From Porpolomopsis calyptriformis (lineage: Eukaryota; Basidiomycota; Agaricomycetes; Agaricales; Hygrophoraceae): DNA of 64,000 nt. Location of the stretch: assembly GCA_951640195.1 (NCBI GenBank), contig OX621172.1, positions 1,736,001 to 1,800,000 of the forward strand, written 5' to 3'. Below, piece after piece: positions 1 through 10,224 of this stretch. The position numbers and the translations under genes were made by a program. The stretch's first letter is position 1; each line of letters starts with the position of its first letter. The notes below the pieces were generated by a model, which ran no database searches, was not told the origin of the DNA, and saw only the letters and a list, made by a program, of their open reading frames with translations.

Positions 1-652
1 GGTCCTCCATGTCAAGCACAGAACCTCCAAAGTCCCCAAGTTTGGCAATTACTATCCGTTCTGGATGTGGGTACACAAGTACATTCTCGCTCTTCACATC
101 GCCATGAACAATGGAACAAGCATGGAGAAATTGAAGACCTCTTGCAACGTCGTGACAAAGTCGAAAGCGGGTCTTCTTCCGGAGATTCTGTGTTTCTAAT
201 TCAGCTAGAGGACCATATGATGCGTATTCTATAACCAGCGCAGGAGAAACCCTGTCCCATAAGATATCGATCAACTCCACTATGTTGGGATGGGTGCGAA
301 GCGTCAACGACCGAAATTCGAGAACCAGAGACTTCCAACCAGAATGGTTGTCATCCACTCTGGCAACGCGAGGCCTTTTGAAAGCAGCAAATCTCCATCC
401 GGAAAGCGCAGCTCCTCGTTTTATGCGTATCACACCCAGCGAGACAGAGAAAGATGAGCCGTAATTCACGAACCGGGTATTTAATGGCTGGATCTCGTCA
501 ACAGAACCAAGACGCGACGTTAGAGTTTCATGGTCTTGGTAAAACGCCATCCATAGGAATACTAAGGATAATCGATGGCTAAGGGTTTTGGGAGGGGTGC
601 TGACTGATGAAACCAAGGAGTCTTCAAGCGATGATTCAACGAATGAAAACAT
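1..652 (-). CDS. Protein kinase, partial (C-terminus beyond window)
   Basis: Translating the minus strand from the ATG at 650-652 gives an uninterrupted kinase N-lobe and the start of the C-lobe. In order it shows an N-terminal hydrophobic stretch, a glycine-rich-loop-like segment (GSSFSVSLG), the ATP-lysine motif (RFAAFKR), a THPNIVELID strand, a hinge (ALVIEYA), the catalytic loop HGDVKSENVL (Arg of HRD replaced by Gly), and DFG. The protein should phosphorylate Ser/Thr substrates, but the substrate is unknown. HGD in place of HRD is common in fungal-specific kinase families. The reading frame is clean, with no stop or frameshift over about 217 codons. The activation loop and the rest of the C-lobe lie beyond the left window edge. 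The start is the first Met with an open frame; an upstream exon cannot be excluded because the frame closes at a TGA about 90 nt further upstream. Confidence 0.8.
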   Translation of the reverse strand, partial: MFSFVESSLEDSLVSSVSTPPKTLSHRLSLVFLWMAFYQDHETLTSRLGSVDEIQPLNTRFVNYGSSFSVSLGVIRIKRGAALSGWRFAAFKRPRVARVDDNHSGWKSLVLEFRSLTLRTHPNIVELIDILWDRVSPALVIEYASYGPLAELETQNLRKKTRFRLCHDVARGLQFLHACSIVHGDVKSENVLVYPHPERIVIAKLGDFGGSVLDMED

Positions 653-2432
653 AGCGAGGGAGGAAATCACCCTGGACAACGAGCTGTTGGCTTGGTGGGA
701 ATTACGACTATAAAGATTGATAAGCGTCAAGTGCTCCAAATGGGCGCAATGAGTTGACGATCAAATGATCTTTGTAAGCTCATTTTTATACAAGGGCTTC
801 AACCTTCGACACGGTGTCAACATTCAATACTTGGCCGCGTCTTTGTGGAGTACTCCTGTGGTGCAAATTTGACATTCGATCTATATCATGGTGCGTCTGC
901 TGGACATCGGCCACCAGATTCGAGGATATAAGCACAGTTGATTGGCCTCTCGCCTTGGGTAATTCGCGATGCTGTCGTTCTTGTAGACCCATCGGAAAAG
1001 ATTGTCATACAACTCTCGACAATATGTTGAGATTGTAAAGGGACGAGGTAAGTTTATATTCTGATGCGCACCTAGTGCTAAATCCAACCTCCCATCTTGC
1101 TGGCAGGCAATCCGATGGTTGTTGGTTACTCTGGTTCCTTCAGCCCATTTCCGGATGGCTCGATGCCAACTCAAATACTTTGTCTGTGGTCGAATCAGAA
1201 ATCGGAACTCGTTCTGTGTTCGATAACACCACTCAATTTATGGTGCCGAGACAGGTGGCAAAGAATAAACTTACGAAGCTGGCTCCCGCCATCAGTCTTG
1301 TTTTTCTACGGCGCATCCGACCTCACAGAAGACATTCCATTGCCGGAATGATAAGCTGAACGTCAGCGGTTTATCCCCCATTTGCGTTCATTAAACCAAA
1401 GATGGAATGATGCGCACGGCGGGAGACCCTGTATTGACGCGGGGCAATATGAATGTTTCAGTATATTTGGCTGGTTGAAGATACGGGTAGGCTGACGCAA
1501 GCCACAAGCCGGGGGGCGGATCAAGGACCTGGTTATCTCGATACGCTCATTCTTGGAACAGCCTGGCTGTACCCTATTACTCACAGGCACAGGTCGACGG
1601 CGCTGAGGGAAGGCGTAAGCGACCTTGGTGGAGGGACGAGACTTCGTTCTGTTCGAATTGCTCAGATATGCTCTCTTCACCGAGCACTCTCGCCCATTTG
1701 TGGACATTGTCATGATCGTAAGTATCATCATCGGTTGAAAGAATCCTGCAGTCAATTGATCCACGGTCTGTCGTCGCTAAATCTCTCACATGTTCAGCTA
1801 CGACATGAATGGTGGCACTACTTCAGTTGAGGAAGCTTTCATGAATGCGGTAATTTCTCTTTTTCCTTCGCCAAAAAGTATCTTAACTTCTCTCAGGTTT
1901 TCTTGCACAGTAATGTAGTTGCAAGTTCTGCAAGTCCTGAATCCTTCACGAGGAATTCCGCCCTTTCCACGTTCTACTCCATTTTCCGGGTGCTTTCGTC
2001 ACTATCGTGATAATGATCTTAATGATAGATCACGGGGACCTCCTACTCAATCTCGTCTGGGTCTTAACCTGTGCGCCTTGCGCCTTGACCCGTTCTAAAT
2101 AAGGAGGATCGTACGCCTGATACACTTCACCCAAACCGAAACAGGCATCTGGTCGTAAAATTTGACACGCATAGCCTGGGGGCTGGCCTGTATTTGTCTC
2201 GGAGCTCACCGAACTCCCTAAAATCGCCATCCTGTCACTCTTCCACCAATCAGAGACGTCCAATAATTTCAAATTTCCATGCCGCAGTGCTTGCCTCGTT
2301 TGACAGGACGCCCTTCTCGAGGGCCAAAGCACCACTTTCAGAGTCACTCTATCCGCCCCCCTGGGCTATATAAAATCGCCCCGGAGGTGATGATCCTACA
2401 GCCCACCCCCCGCTGCCCGCCCCCCGGGTGGT
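653..2432. other. Intergenic / unresolved, no supported gene
   Basis: Several short overlapping open frames exist on both strands (for example 881-1174 minus, 1363-1764 minus, 1453-1830 plus), but none shows a recognisable domain. A plus-strand stretch around 1500-1830 reads like pieces of a spliced gene, with GT/AG-flanked blocks and plausible peptide such as FVLFELLRYALFTEHSRP, but stops interrupt it in every frame I tried. It may be a decayed or intron-rich gene that I cannot resolve. Confidence 0.3.
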
Positions 2433-2768
2433 ATGTCCTCTTTGCGAGACTACGCACCGGAAAATCAAAGCGTACGTCTCGACCCGTTGTTATTGCAAGG
2501 GTCTAAGGAGACCCTCACGGAATACCGGGACTCCGCCCTCCTCGAGAGGTTGTCAACGGAAGCCGCGACCGACCCTCCACTTTCGTCACTCATGTTGGTC
2601 TCTCGAAGGCTACATTCGACGATCACCGTCCTTCCTGAAGACCAGACAAAGGTCTCGATTCTGGACGTCTTGAAAACCTTCGAAGGATTATCGGCTGGCG
2701 ATGAGCTTGATGGGTTCGAGCTCGATTCAAATTCGCGGGTTCCGGCGTCGAGGCCTCACGAGACCTGA
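2433..2768 (+). CDS. Small hypothetical protein (111 aa)
   Basis: This is a single-exon frame starting with MSSLRDYAPENQ and ending DSNSRVPASRPHET. A good TATA box (tatataaa, 2367-2374) lies about 60 nt upstream of the ATG, and a pyrimidine/GC-rich leader follows, which supports a real transcription unit. The protein is acidic to neutral with no membrane segment, signal peptide or recognisable domain, and I do not recognise the family. The centre (MLVSRRLHSTITVLPEDQTK) could form a helix-strand unit. It lies head-to-tail with the V-ATPase proteolipid gene 626 bp downstream. Confidence 0.4.
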   Translation: MSSLRDYAPENQSVRLDPLLLQGSKETLTEYRDSALLERLSTEAATDPPLSSLMLVSRRLHSTITVLPEDQTKVSILDVLKTFEGLSAGDELDGFELDSNSRVPASRPHET

Positions 2769-3393
2769 GGATTGGTGGATCTCAAAACGTCTTCTCTGAG
2801 GTGGAGGGGCACTTTTATCATCGCATGGACTTACAACCTCCACCTTATATACTCTTTATTCTTTATTCTTTCGTAACGATGTCCATAGATACACGATAAG
2901 TGGGCTCTGTATTTTTAGAATTTCTTCTCGTTCGTTGCTACTCGTACATACAAGAGATACATTGTATCGCTTTGTTTTCTATAACGGTAGTGGTATACAC
3001 GTAATTAACCTAACGTTAACGTACCGTAGTACACCCAACGTATATACTACGATTTTTGTTGAGTTAAAGACAAGCTATTCTGCAGCCTGAGAGCCTGTCC
3101 TTAACCTGCAGACAAGATTTGACGTTCCATGGTTACGTGTGGCGAATTCATCAAGTCGACGAATTATATCAACAATTACAAGGCATGTTACCTAGTAGTC
3201 CTTTGAACGATACCAAGGCGAAATAACCACCTTAGCTACGCAGGAAGGTCGAATACCTCGCCACGAACTTACTTCCGGCCAGCCGCCCGCCACTTTTGGT
3301 CGTAACTCCGACGGCTTTTGCCACGCGTGGTTGAACAAATCTGGTATACTGCGTCTTCCCCAGCTCTCAACCTAACTCAAATACCCATTCGCA
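2769..3393. other. Intergenic, upstream region of V-ATPase c gene
   Basis: AT-rich sequence with several TATA-like runs (tatatactc near 2845, tatatacta near 3040) and no open frame of note. It probably holds the terminator of the small gene at 2433 and the promoter of the V-ATPase gene. A CTC-rich leader (cccagctctcaacctaactc) immediately precedes the ATG at 3394. Confidence 0.4.
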
Positions 3394-4397
3394 ATGTCTG
3401 ACCTCTGTCCTGTCTATGCACCCTTCTTCAGTGTTATGGTGAGCCTTGGTTTTTAGTGCATCATGCACGTTCACTGAAGGGTGAGAATCATTCGCAGGGC
3501 TGCACAAGCGCCATCGTTTTTACTTGTGAGTCGGCGCTCTGATGGTGTTGCCATTTGAGCGTGTCTGCCGGTATAAAACATGACATAGGCATGTACTGAT
3601 CAACTCTTTCTACCCTGCTCGGCATTAGGTATAGGAGCAAGGTGTGTAGGGTCATTGGGTTGGCCTGATCTTCCATTCTGACCTCTTACTGTTCAAACTA
3701 TAGTTATGGAACTGCAAAATCAGGAGTTGGCGTGTCTGCAATGTCCGTTTTACGTCCTGACCTGATGATAAAATGTACCATTCCGGTCGTCATGGCTGGT
3801 ATCATCGGCGTAAGCCCCCCTACCTTCCCCACAGAGATTCCCTCTTGATGTATATATTTCTTTCACGCTCTAGATCTATGGTCTGGTTGTCTCTGTCATG
3901 ATTGCCAGCGATCGTAAGTCATTCTTCCAACCCCAATACGATTACCCATACCCTTGCCACAGTTAGGATGGAAATGCCCCTTTCGACGGGATTCATTCAA
4001 CTCGGCGCAGGCCTTTCCGTGGGTCTCTCAGGCCTTTCCGCAGGTTTCGCCATTGGCATTGTCGGTGATGCAGGTGTGCGGGGAACGGCACAACAACCAA
4101 GACTTTTCGTCGGAATGGTATGCTTCCTCCCTTACTTCTCTGAAATCGCAGAGGCGGTCTTCTGACAATCTTTCCCCAGATTTTGATTCTCATTTTCGCA
4201 GAAGTGTTAGGGCTGTACGGTATGCCCCCTTCATCCCACTCTCCATTTGTCTGTTATTCCTGACAAACACCAATCTAGGGCTAATCGTCGCTCTCATCAT
4301 GAACAGCAAATCCGGTGGTACATTCAACGTGGTAAATTTCTTTTTTTGTCTAATTCTTACCTCACCAATGCTGATCCCTCCCAGTGTGCGCTATAAG
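3394..4397 (+). CDS. vma3: V-type proton ATPase proteolipid subunit c (nine exons)
   Basis: Subunit c forms the proton-carrying ring of the vacuolar ATPase V0 sector. I assembled nine exons by hand: 3394-3438, 3498-3525, 3629-3641, 3704-3809, 3874-3913, 3963-4117, 4180-4219, 4279-4331 and 4386-4397, all with GT-AG introns and consistent phase, giving 163 aa (family about 160-165). The protein begins [12 protein letters not shown] and contains [46 protein letters not shown] and [10 protein letters not shown], and ends NVCAL. The essential proton-binding glutamate is in helix 4 ([14 protein letters not shown]). Four hydrophobic helices are evident. The third exon is only 13 nt, supplying most of the peptide CIGAS. 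No mutation breaks the gene. The Vma3/Vma11 type is assigned from overall similarity; the start [12 protein letters not shown] is Vma3-like. Confidence 0.95.
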
Positions 4398-4736
4398 CGT
4401 CGTGACAAACCATGGAGGGCGAGGCTGATAGGTGTTTGGGTCACGCTTTCCAACATAATACCACCTCATTTGCTGCCTTCTGATAATTTAAATGTTGCAC
4501 TTGCCCATAGTCAGCTATGACTGATCAACCACGTGACGTCGCAGCCTTACACCGCCAACTATTTCGGGACATTGTTTTTCGCAATATGCCTTATAAGTGA
4601 TTCATGTTATCCATCAATGAAGAAATGCCACGGCAAATATGCAAGGCCTGAGAAAGGCTACTGAGAGCCTCGGCATGGATTTAAATCTAATTTAGCACAA
4701 TTAAATCTAATTTAGGAAAGTAGATTTTTCCTGATG
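4398..4736. other. Intergenic with a short direct repeat
   Basis: No gene is visible. A 15-nt direct repeat (ttaaatctaatttag) occurs at 4681-4695 and 4701-4715, just left of the copied thioredoxin reductase fragment at 4737. Confidence 0.5.
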
Positions 4737-4801
4737 AATACCATGACTGTTGTCAAAAGTATGAAGATGCACTCGAAAGTCATATGTATCCCAATTTCCT
4801 A
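4737..4801 (+). repeat. 65-bp copy of thioredoxin reductase exon 1 and intron 1 start
   Basis: These 65 bases match 31492-31556, the start of the thioredoxin reductase gene, with no gap and two mismatches. The copy covers 6 nt before the ATG, all 39 nt of exon 1, and the first 20 nt of intron 1. One of the two mismatches (G to A) destroys the intron donor GT. The flanking bases on both sides are unrelated to the parent locus. This is therefore a short duplicated gene fragment about 27 kb from its source, not a paralogue. Confidence 0.9.
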
Positions 4802-5404
4802 CCAGTTGAGGGCAAGGTAAGTCTTTTTCTTATTTTTCTTTTTCTTATTGACTCTTTTATTTCGCAGTGTGATTTTTGTGAATCAGTCAGTGCCAAATGT
4901 AAGATTGACCCTGCCAATCCATCATGTGTTAAGTGCGTGACGGATAAATGCAGGTGCTATTGGAAGGGGGAAACCCAGCTGGGCAAGAAGTTCAAGCCAC
5001 GGCCCAAGCCAGTACCAAAGGGCATGGACAAGTCAGTGACAGCAGGGGAATTGTAAAAGGGAGTTCGAAAGTCAGTGAGGGCTGTGTCTCATAAGTATTT
5101 CTTTTTCTATCATTTGTTTTTTCTTTTCTAATCTTCTTTTTCTATAGGTCTAGTAGTCTATATCGACAAGACCCCACCCTTTGAGGAGGAGACAGCAGGC
5201 GAGAGTTTGAAGGGAATGATGCAGCTGATTGCAGGTTGGAAAGGAAAGGCAAAGGTGACAGCTACCAATGAAGAGAAGTTGTGGGAGGTTTTGGCAGTGA
5301 TTGTGGAGGAGAAAGCATGCATCAGAGTGTGGATCATCATTCTTGAGGAGATATACAGGGGTTTGGAGGAAAAAGAGGAGGAAATGGTCTTAGAGCATTT
5401 GTAG
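4784..5404 (+). CDS. Cys-rich (Zn-cluster-like) hypothetical protein, probably element-derived
   Basis: An open frame (4784-5056, 90 codons) starts inside the copied trr1 fragment. It contains an optional in-frame intron (gtaagt at 4816 to ttcgcag at 4867) and then a cysteine-rich segment spaced like a fungal Zn-binding cluster (CDFC, KCKIDP, SCVKC, KCRCYW) followed by a basic Lys/Pro tail. A second open block at about 5150-5404 (IDKTPPFEEETAGES through MVLEHL) follows an intron-like T-rich stretch and may be the next exon. It is Lys/Glu-rich and helical. Cys-rich ORFs of this kind are common beside Agaricomycete transposons and may bind nucleic acid; no function can be assigned. The exon structure is uncertain. 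Confidence 0.35.
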
Positions 5405-5519
5405 ATTTTTACTCTTGTATGTTTTTTGTAGCCTTTAGTCTTTTTCCTCTTTAAAATTGTATTTTTATTTCTAAAAAAAATGAAAGAAGGACTTGAAATG
5501 AAAAATAGTGTGTAGAGAT

Positions 5520-6450
5520 GTGTTACAGTAGGTTACAAGTCCTCAATCGCAATGCTATCAAGTGGTTTACTAGTTAGCGAATGTTCTATGTCTCTAAGTT
5601 GAGAAGTCGATATGTTGAGGAATCATTTGGGAATTGCAATCAATCTTTGAGTAAAGTATGGGATAACTCTAAATGCAGTAATCAGATGGTGTAAGACGGA
5701 TCTATCGAGCTCTATGACAATATAAGCTTTTCCTAAGTTTCAAGATATCACGACCAGGGGTCCTAGGTATCGAGGACACATCTTTCAATTGAGAGACTTC
5801 TCAATTTTCATGTTCTGAATGAGTATGAGATTGCCAGTTTTGAAGTTGTAGTTGCGAATGGTTTTCTCATATCTCTTCTCGAATCATACTGCAGATCATA
5901 GGCAAGCAGTGAGAACCTTTGATCAAAGTTGCTCTAAGTCAGCATCTCATTTTTGTAGGGTGATTGTGTATTGCAATATTAGATCAGTCATCGAGAGAAC
6001 CAAATCTGGAGTGGGAAGGAGATATGTTGCTTCAGAAATATCTAAAGGAAGCAATGGCTGTGATCCAGTGACGGTGAAGTAGGGTGAGCATCCCAATCAC
6101 TTTTGGGTAGTGACGTGCTTAGCCCAGAATACAGAATAGGGTCTAATCAACCATTGTTTCTGATTGCTATTGATGGCTTTGAATAGCAATTGTTATACAT
6201 CAAAGTGAGATTGATTGACTATTCCATTTGCTCGAGAGTTGTATCCACTGATGCGAATATGGTTGATTCAATAGCATTTGGCAAGGTGATCTATAGCTCC
6301 TAAGAAGGCTGTTCTATTGTCTGTGATGATTTCTCGAAGAGAGCCCCAGCAACAGATTATATCCTCAAAGATCCATTCGCTAATCAATTTCGCTGTTTCT
6401 GAATGAAGCATTCAGAATTTGGGATAGTAGGAGAGGGAGCATCATCCTTG
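5520..6450 (-). pseudogene. Ty3/gypsy integrase relic
   Basis: Translating the minus strand with frameshifts and stops gives integrase core peptides: SETAKLISEWIFEDIICCWG, then IITDNRTAFLGAI (second catalytic Asp context), then ISGYNSRANGIVNQSHFD (third-acidic-residue region) and GCSPYFTVTGSQPLLPLDI downstream. This is the pol C-terminal region of a Ty3/gypsy element, heavily mutated. It carries no protease, RT or LTR that I can identify. The lineage differs from G1-G3 because it has the YNSRANG/ATYL type of C-terminus rather than the chromodomain type. Confidence 0.75.
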
Positions 6451-6716
6451 GACTATATATTGAAAAGGACCAGATCAGGGCATATGCATTGTGTCTACTT
6501 AGTGTTGCAAATTTAGTTGTGGACTGTCAAATTTAATAAGTTTGCGCTTGAACTGAGCGTGAATTGTGTGAACTGTAAGATCCAAACAGTTCAAATAAGT
6601 GATGCCGCATCAAAATGAGGTGGGCCAACATCGCTTGCAAATTGCGACTTGAAAAAAATATATATATAGTTTAAGGTACCCAGAATCCATCCATCTACCC
6701 ACTGCCTCAACCATAC

Positions 6717-6899
6717 TTGACAATGGCTAACTGTGACGCCCATGCCTGCATGGAAATTGACCATGAAATGTCTGATGACCAAACTCAGACCAGTGACCAA
6801 ATTTGGACTGATGACCAAACTCAGCAAGTGAGGGTGGCACTTGCAAAATATAGCAAGGCTAACAAGCCCACAAGGCAGAGGTGTAAGGGTTTGGGATAA
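6717..6899 (+). CDS. Short ORF (60 aa), doubtful
   Basis: This 60-codon frame (MTMANCDAHACMEIDHEMSD...) lies about 60 nt after a TATA-like stretch (tatatatag, 6659-6667) and a pyrimidine-rich leader. It contains a threefold DDQTQ/DQ pattern. There is no domain and no homologue that I recognise. It sits next to the left LTR of the unclassified minus-strand element and may be element debris. Confidence 0.2.
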   Translation: MTMANCDAHACMEIDHEMSDDQTQTSDQIWTDDQTQQVRVALAKYSKANKPTRQRCKGLG

Positions 6900-7078
6900 G
6901 TTATCACACTTTGCTCAATACCAGGATATGCACAGAACCAATGTATTGGGGCAATCTGGTATAAGTGGGAGTGGGATGTAAACTTATTGTTTACCTAAGC
7001 GTAACTGGTATTTAAGGTATCTGGTACAAATACATACAAACACAGCATGGTGGCTGTATGTAACATATCTGTTACATC
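6890..7078 (-). repeat. Probable 3' LTR (minus) with adjacent polypurine tract
   Basis: On the minus strand the sequence aaagggggagga (plus-strand tcctcccccttt, 7078-7089) is a good polypurine tract. It is directly followed by TGTAACAGATATG, a TG start typical of an LTR. The plausible LTR runs leftward to about 6890 and ends near ...CTTATCCCA. The ORF whose stop is at 7217 points at this tract, so this would be the 3' LTR of the unclassified minus-strand element. I did not find its partner on the right. Confidence 0.5.
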
Positions 7079-7216
7079 CTCCCCCTTTGGCTTAACTGCC
7101 AGGGTAAGTTAAGCCTGATAGCCAGGCAGAATACACATAAACCAATCTATATACTACATAGAAAGAACTAATAGAAACAGAAAATAAACACTGTAGTAAT
7201 ACAACTGTGGCGACGA

Positions 7217-7774
7217 CTACATTTGTCTGTAGTCCATTGGGACATCAGGTATCTCTGACGTACTCTCAATACATTCCTGAAGTGAAGCTGGCTCAGGTTC
7301 GGGGATCGGCGAGCCAAGTGAAACTTGCTCACTATTGCTGCCTAGTAGCATAGTGCTGTCTTGTGAATCACGCCATGAATAGCATTGCGAAGTGCAGGAC
7401 AAATCCCAGCTATGAGGTGGTCCACGCTCAGCGAGCATGTACATGGTTAGTCCACGCCGAGTGAACGAGTTAGATGCATCAAATGCATCTTGGGTGATCA
7501 GGCCCACGGATTGGGTGACAGACTTGTCATTGGACAAGATACGAGATGGGGGACATCGGTGGGGACGTCCGTCCAGGAACCAGGTGTCATTTCTATCACG
7601 AAGTGATAATGGAATGCCATTCCTTGCCAATGTATTATGCACAGACTCTCTGTATGTCTCGAGGGAGGATAAGTCTGAGACATTACCCTGGAGGGTGTCC
7701 TCGAGCCATTGAAAGGCATAGACAAAGGCATCATCTGCCTGTTCAAACGTCATGCCTTGTCCAGTGAAGAATGG
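7217..7774 (-). pseudogene. Unclassified element ORF, C-terminal piece
   Basis: This is the last part of a long minus-strand ORF. It reads PFFTGQGMTFEQADDAFVYA through an Asp/Arg-rich segment, a LYMLAERGPP-like TMYMLAERGPPHSWD motif and an acidic tail ending MDYRQM. The open frame physically continues rightward to 7819, but bases 7775-7819 belong to an inserted LTR, so the first 15 or so residues of that frame are not native. Removing the insertion (7775-15335 plus one 4-bp target copy) joins this piece in frame to the piece ending near 15340 (SNVTEQSLI then PFFTG). No reverse transcriptase, protease or integrase motif is present. It resembles a gag-like structural ORF, but I do not recognise the family. 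Confidence 0.6.
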
Positions 7775-8265
7775 TAATATGACCCCTTGGTCCCTTGAGC
7801 TCTGGAGGACATGTTCCATATATCTACATGTTCCCCCAGATGTCTACTACACTGCTACAATGTCCCCGACTACGCGATTCAGCTTCCTGTCCAGCGATTT
7901 ATCTCCGAATTCTTCGGATTTCTGCGAATTTCTTCGAATTCTCCAATCCTTCGATTCGCAATCGCAGCTCATATCAAAGGATGCATCTGATAGCCAGATG
8001 TCCATTGTGTAGTTCCTCATCGTTTCCATCAACCCTTTCACTGGTGGCTTCATTCAGAAGTCTCATCCCTTTACTATATAGCATATAAAGGGATCTTTGT
8101 TTTCACAGATATATTTACTTGTAGATATGTTTGTATCATAGAGAAGGAAGATAGATTCCATTGTCCCACATCTAGTCCTTCATGTTTGAGCCTCTTTGAC
8201 TGCTTCTAGCACTCTAGAGAGTGCTCCGAATTTCCGATTTCTTCTATTTCTTCGATTTGCATGAT

Positions 8266-8624
8266 TGTCAGAGATATATTTTTTCTTTTTCCTTTGCTCG
8301 TCTATTCCCATTTACATCAGACAGTTTACATCAATAGCCGCTTAGCCACCCAAGCTCCACTTAGTAATAGAAGGTGACCAAGCCATATCTATATTTAGTC
8401 TACCATCACTCTCCTTATCTATATGACTCATCCATAGTTGTTACGACTCACACGTAGTCAGTATGACTCATACTTAGCTAGTATATAAAGCTAGCAGTAG
8501 ATAGACTTAGGATAAGTCTGTTTCTTTTGTTAACACCCCAATCAGTAGTCTTCCAACCCTTTAAAACCCTACACCTAGAGCCTGAAGTAAAACCTTGCGA
8601 TCAACCCTAGACTGCCGTCTAACA
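8266..8624 (+). repeat. G1 5' LTR with promoter and self-priming site
   Basis: The LTR starts TGTCAG and ends CTAACA. The TATA box (tatataaag) is at 8482-8490. Thirty-two nt after it begins aagtctgtttct (8514-8525), the exact reverse complement of the first 12 nt inside the element (agaaacagactt, 8625-8636). If transcription starts at about 8514, the RNA 5' end can fold back and prime reverse transcription, as in Tf1/sushi elements, so no tRNA primer is needed. Direct imperfect repeats (gactcatcc, gactcac, gactcata) lie upstream of the TATA box and may be activator sites. Confidence 0.85.
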
Positions 8625-8804
8625 AGAAACAGACTTCCTTCTTGCTCACTCCACGCTATACAACCCTTACTCTGTCTGGCCAGTGCTGAAGGTCTTCACC
8701 CACCAGATCAATTTCACCACCCAGACATCAACATCGATTAGGCTTGCTCTCTCCCCTTGTATTCCCATCAAGCCCCCCAATATCCAACTGCCACCGTTCC
8801 ACCA

Positions 8805-10224
8805 ATGGTTTTGACTCGTTCATCATCCACTATCCCTCACCCTGCTATCCCTCTCTCCCAGGAAGGCTCTCTCCCTCCTGCCCCAGCTCCCATCCCCGAC
8901 GAGACGGTTGACCCTGCCCAAGAAGAACAAGAACAAGAACAAGAAGAACAAGCAGGTCCCTCTCACTCAAAAGGGAAAGGTCGAGCTGAGGACAATGATG
9001 AGGATGAAGAAGAAGATCCACGCGTAGCCTTCGAGATCATGAAGCAGGATTATCAACAATTGCTGCAGGTCCAACAAGACCAAGTGCAAGCGAGTCATAG
9101 AATCGAACAACAACTTCAAGTATTGATGGCCAACCTCATAGGCCCCCAACCTGTCCCTGCCCCTCTTAGGCCATTTCCCCAACCCTTCCAAGCACCCCCA
9201 GTATTCCCCCAACCTGTCCCTGCCCCTGCCCCTGTCCCTGCCCCTGCCCCTGCCCCCGCCAAGATCAAGATGAACCCTCCTGACGAATTCTCTGGTGATC
9301 CCACCAAGCTCCGCAACTTCCTGCGTCAAGTGAAGTTGAATCATTTGGGACAACCAGGAATCTCAGAGGCCAACAAGATTATCTATGCCTTGTCGTTTAT
9401 GATTAGAGGAAATGCAGAACCATGGGCTGAGCGTCAAGTAGACGCTTACACAACGTTGAACTGGGTTGGTGCCGATTGGGCTGTCTTTGAACAAACCCTC
9501 ACCCGAGACTTTGGAGACTTGGACCCCAAGTCAACTGCTCAACTGAAGATCAAGGATGTCAAGCAGTTCAACAAGAGCGCAGAGGAGTACAACATCAATT
9601 TCAATCGATGGGCCCATGATACTGGATACGGACAAGAAGCTTCAGTGACTTTATATAAAGACAGACTCAACCCCTCCCTTTTGTGACAGATCTACCTCTC
9701 AGATCGTCAACCCACCACCCTCTTTGAATGGCAGTCTCATGCTGCAGAACTTGACAGATGACATCAAGAATTCCTGGCTAGAACATCCTCTAAGCCCCAG
9801 ACTCGCAACACTCGCATCACCAACACCCCCTACCGACAAGGACCACCTGCTGGTCCCTCCACCTATTCCAACCCTGCTGCCCCCAGAATCAAACAAGAAG
9901 AAAAGCCTGTTTCACTAGGAGGAATTCCCAAAGGAGCATGTTTCAACTGTGGACGATTTGGCCACTTTGCCAGTTCTTGTCCCAATGCTCCTAGGACGAG
10001 TACTTCTGGTTCTGGAAGCCGCTCCTTCACCCCAGCAGCTAGAGGTCGTGGAGGAAAGAAACCCGGTCAAGGAAGAAATGTTCGAGTTCTGGAGACCTCA
10101 GCCTTGATTGAGGAGGTTAACTCTAATAAAGATTCTCATCAAGATTTCGAGAAGTGTGGTATCGTCAACTGGGAGCCTAAGAGGAAAGAAGAGCTGAAGA
10201 GAGCTTTGGAGAAACAGGGTTTTT
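8805..10224 (+). pseudogene. G1 gag (two nonsense mutations)
   Basis: Gag forms the capsid. The frame starts at the ATG at 8805 (MVLTRSSSTIPHPA). It has a Pro/Glu/Gln-rich N-terminus, a Pro-Ala tandem stretch (about 9170-9260), the retrotransposon gag fold (KIKMNPPDEFSGD... RNFLRQVK... ALSFMIRGNAEPWA) and a CCHC knuckle (CFNCGRFGHFASSC, about 9941-9984) followed by an Arg/Gly-rich basic tail ending EKQGF. Two TGA codons at 9684 and 9759 interrupt it. The first replaces an expected Arg (LL-stop-QIYLSDRQ), consistent with CGA to TGA. The natural stop is TGA at 10222 directly after a run of five T, and pol continues in the -1 frame from there. Confidence 0.85.

Noticed and set aside
881..1830. 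Several overlapping open frames of 70-130 codons on both strands
   Set aside because: There is no recognisable domain, no consistent splice model and no start context. They may hide a decayed gene but cannot be supported.
7775..7819. First 15 codons of the minus-strand frame at 7217-7819
   Set aside because: These bases belong to the end of lone LTR S1, so the apparent start MEHVLQSSRDQG is not native.
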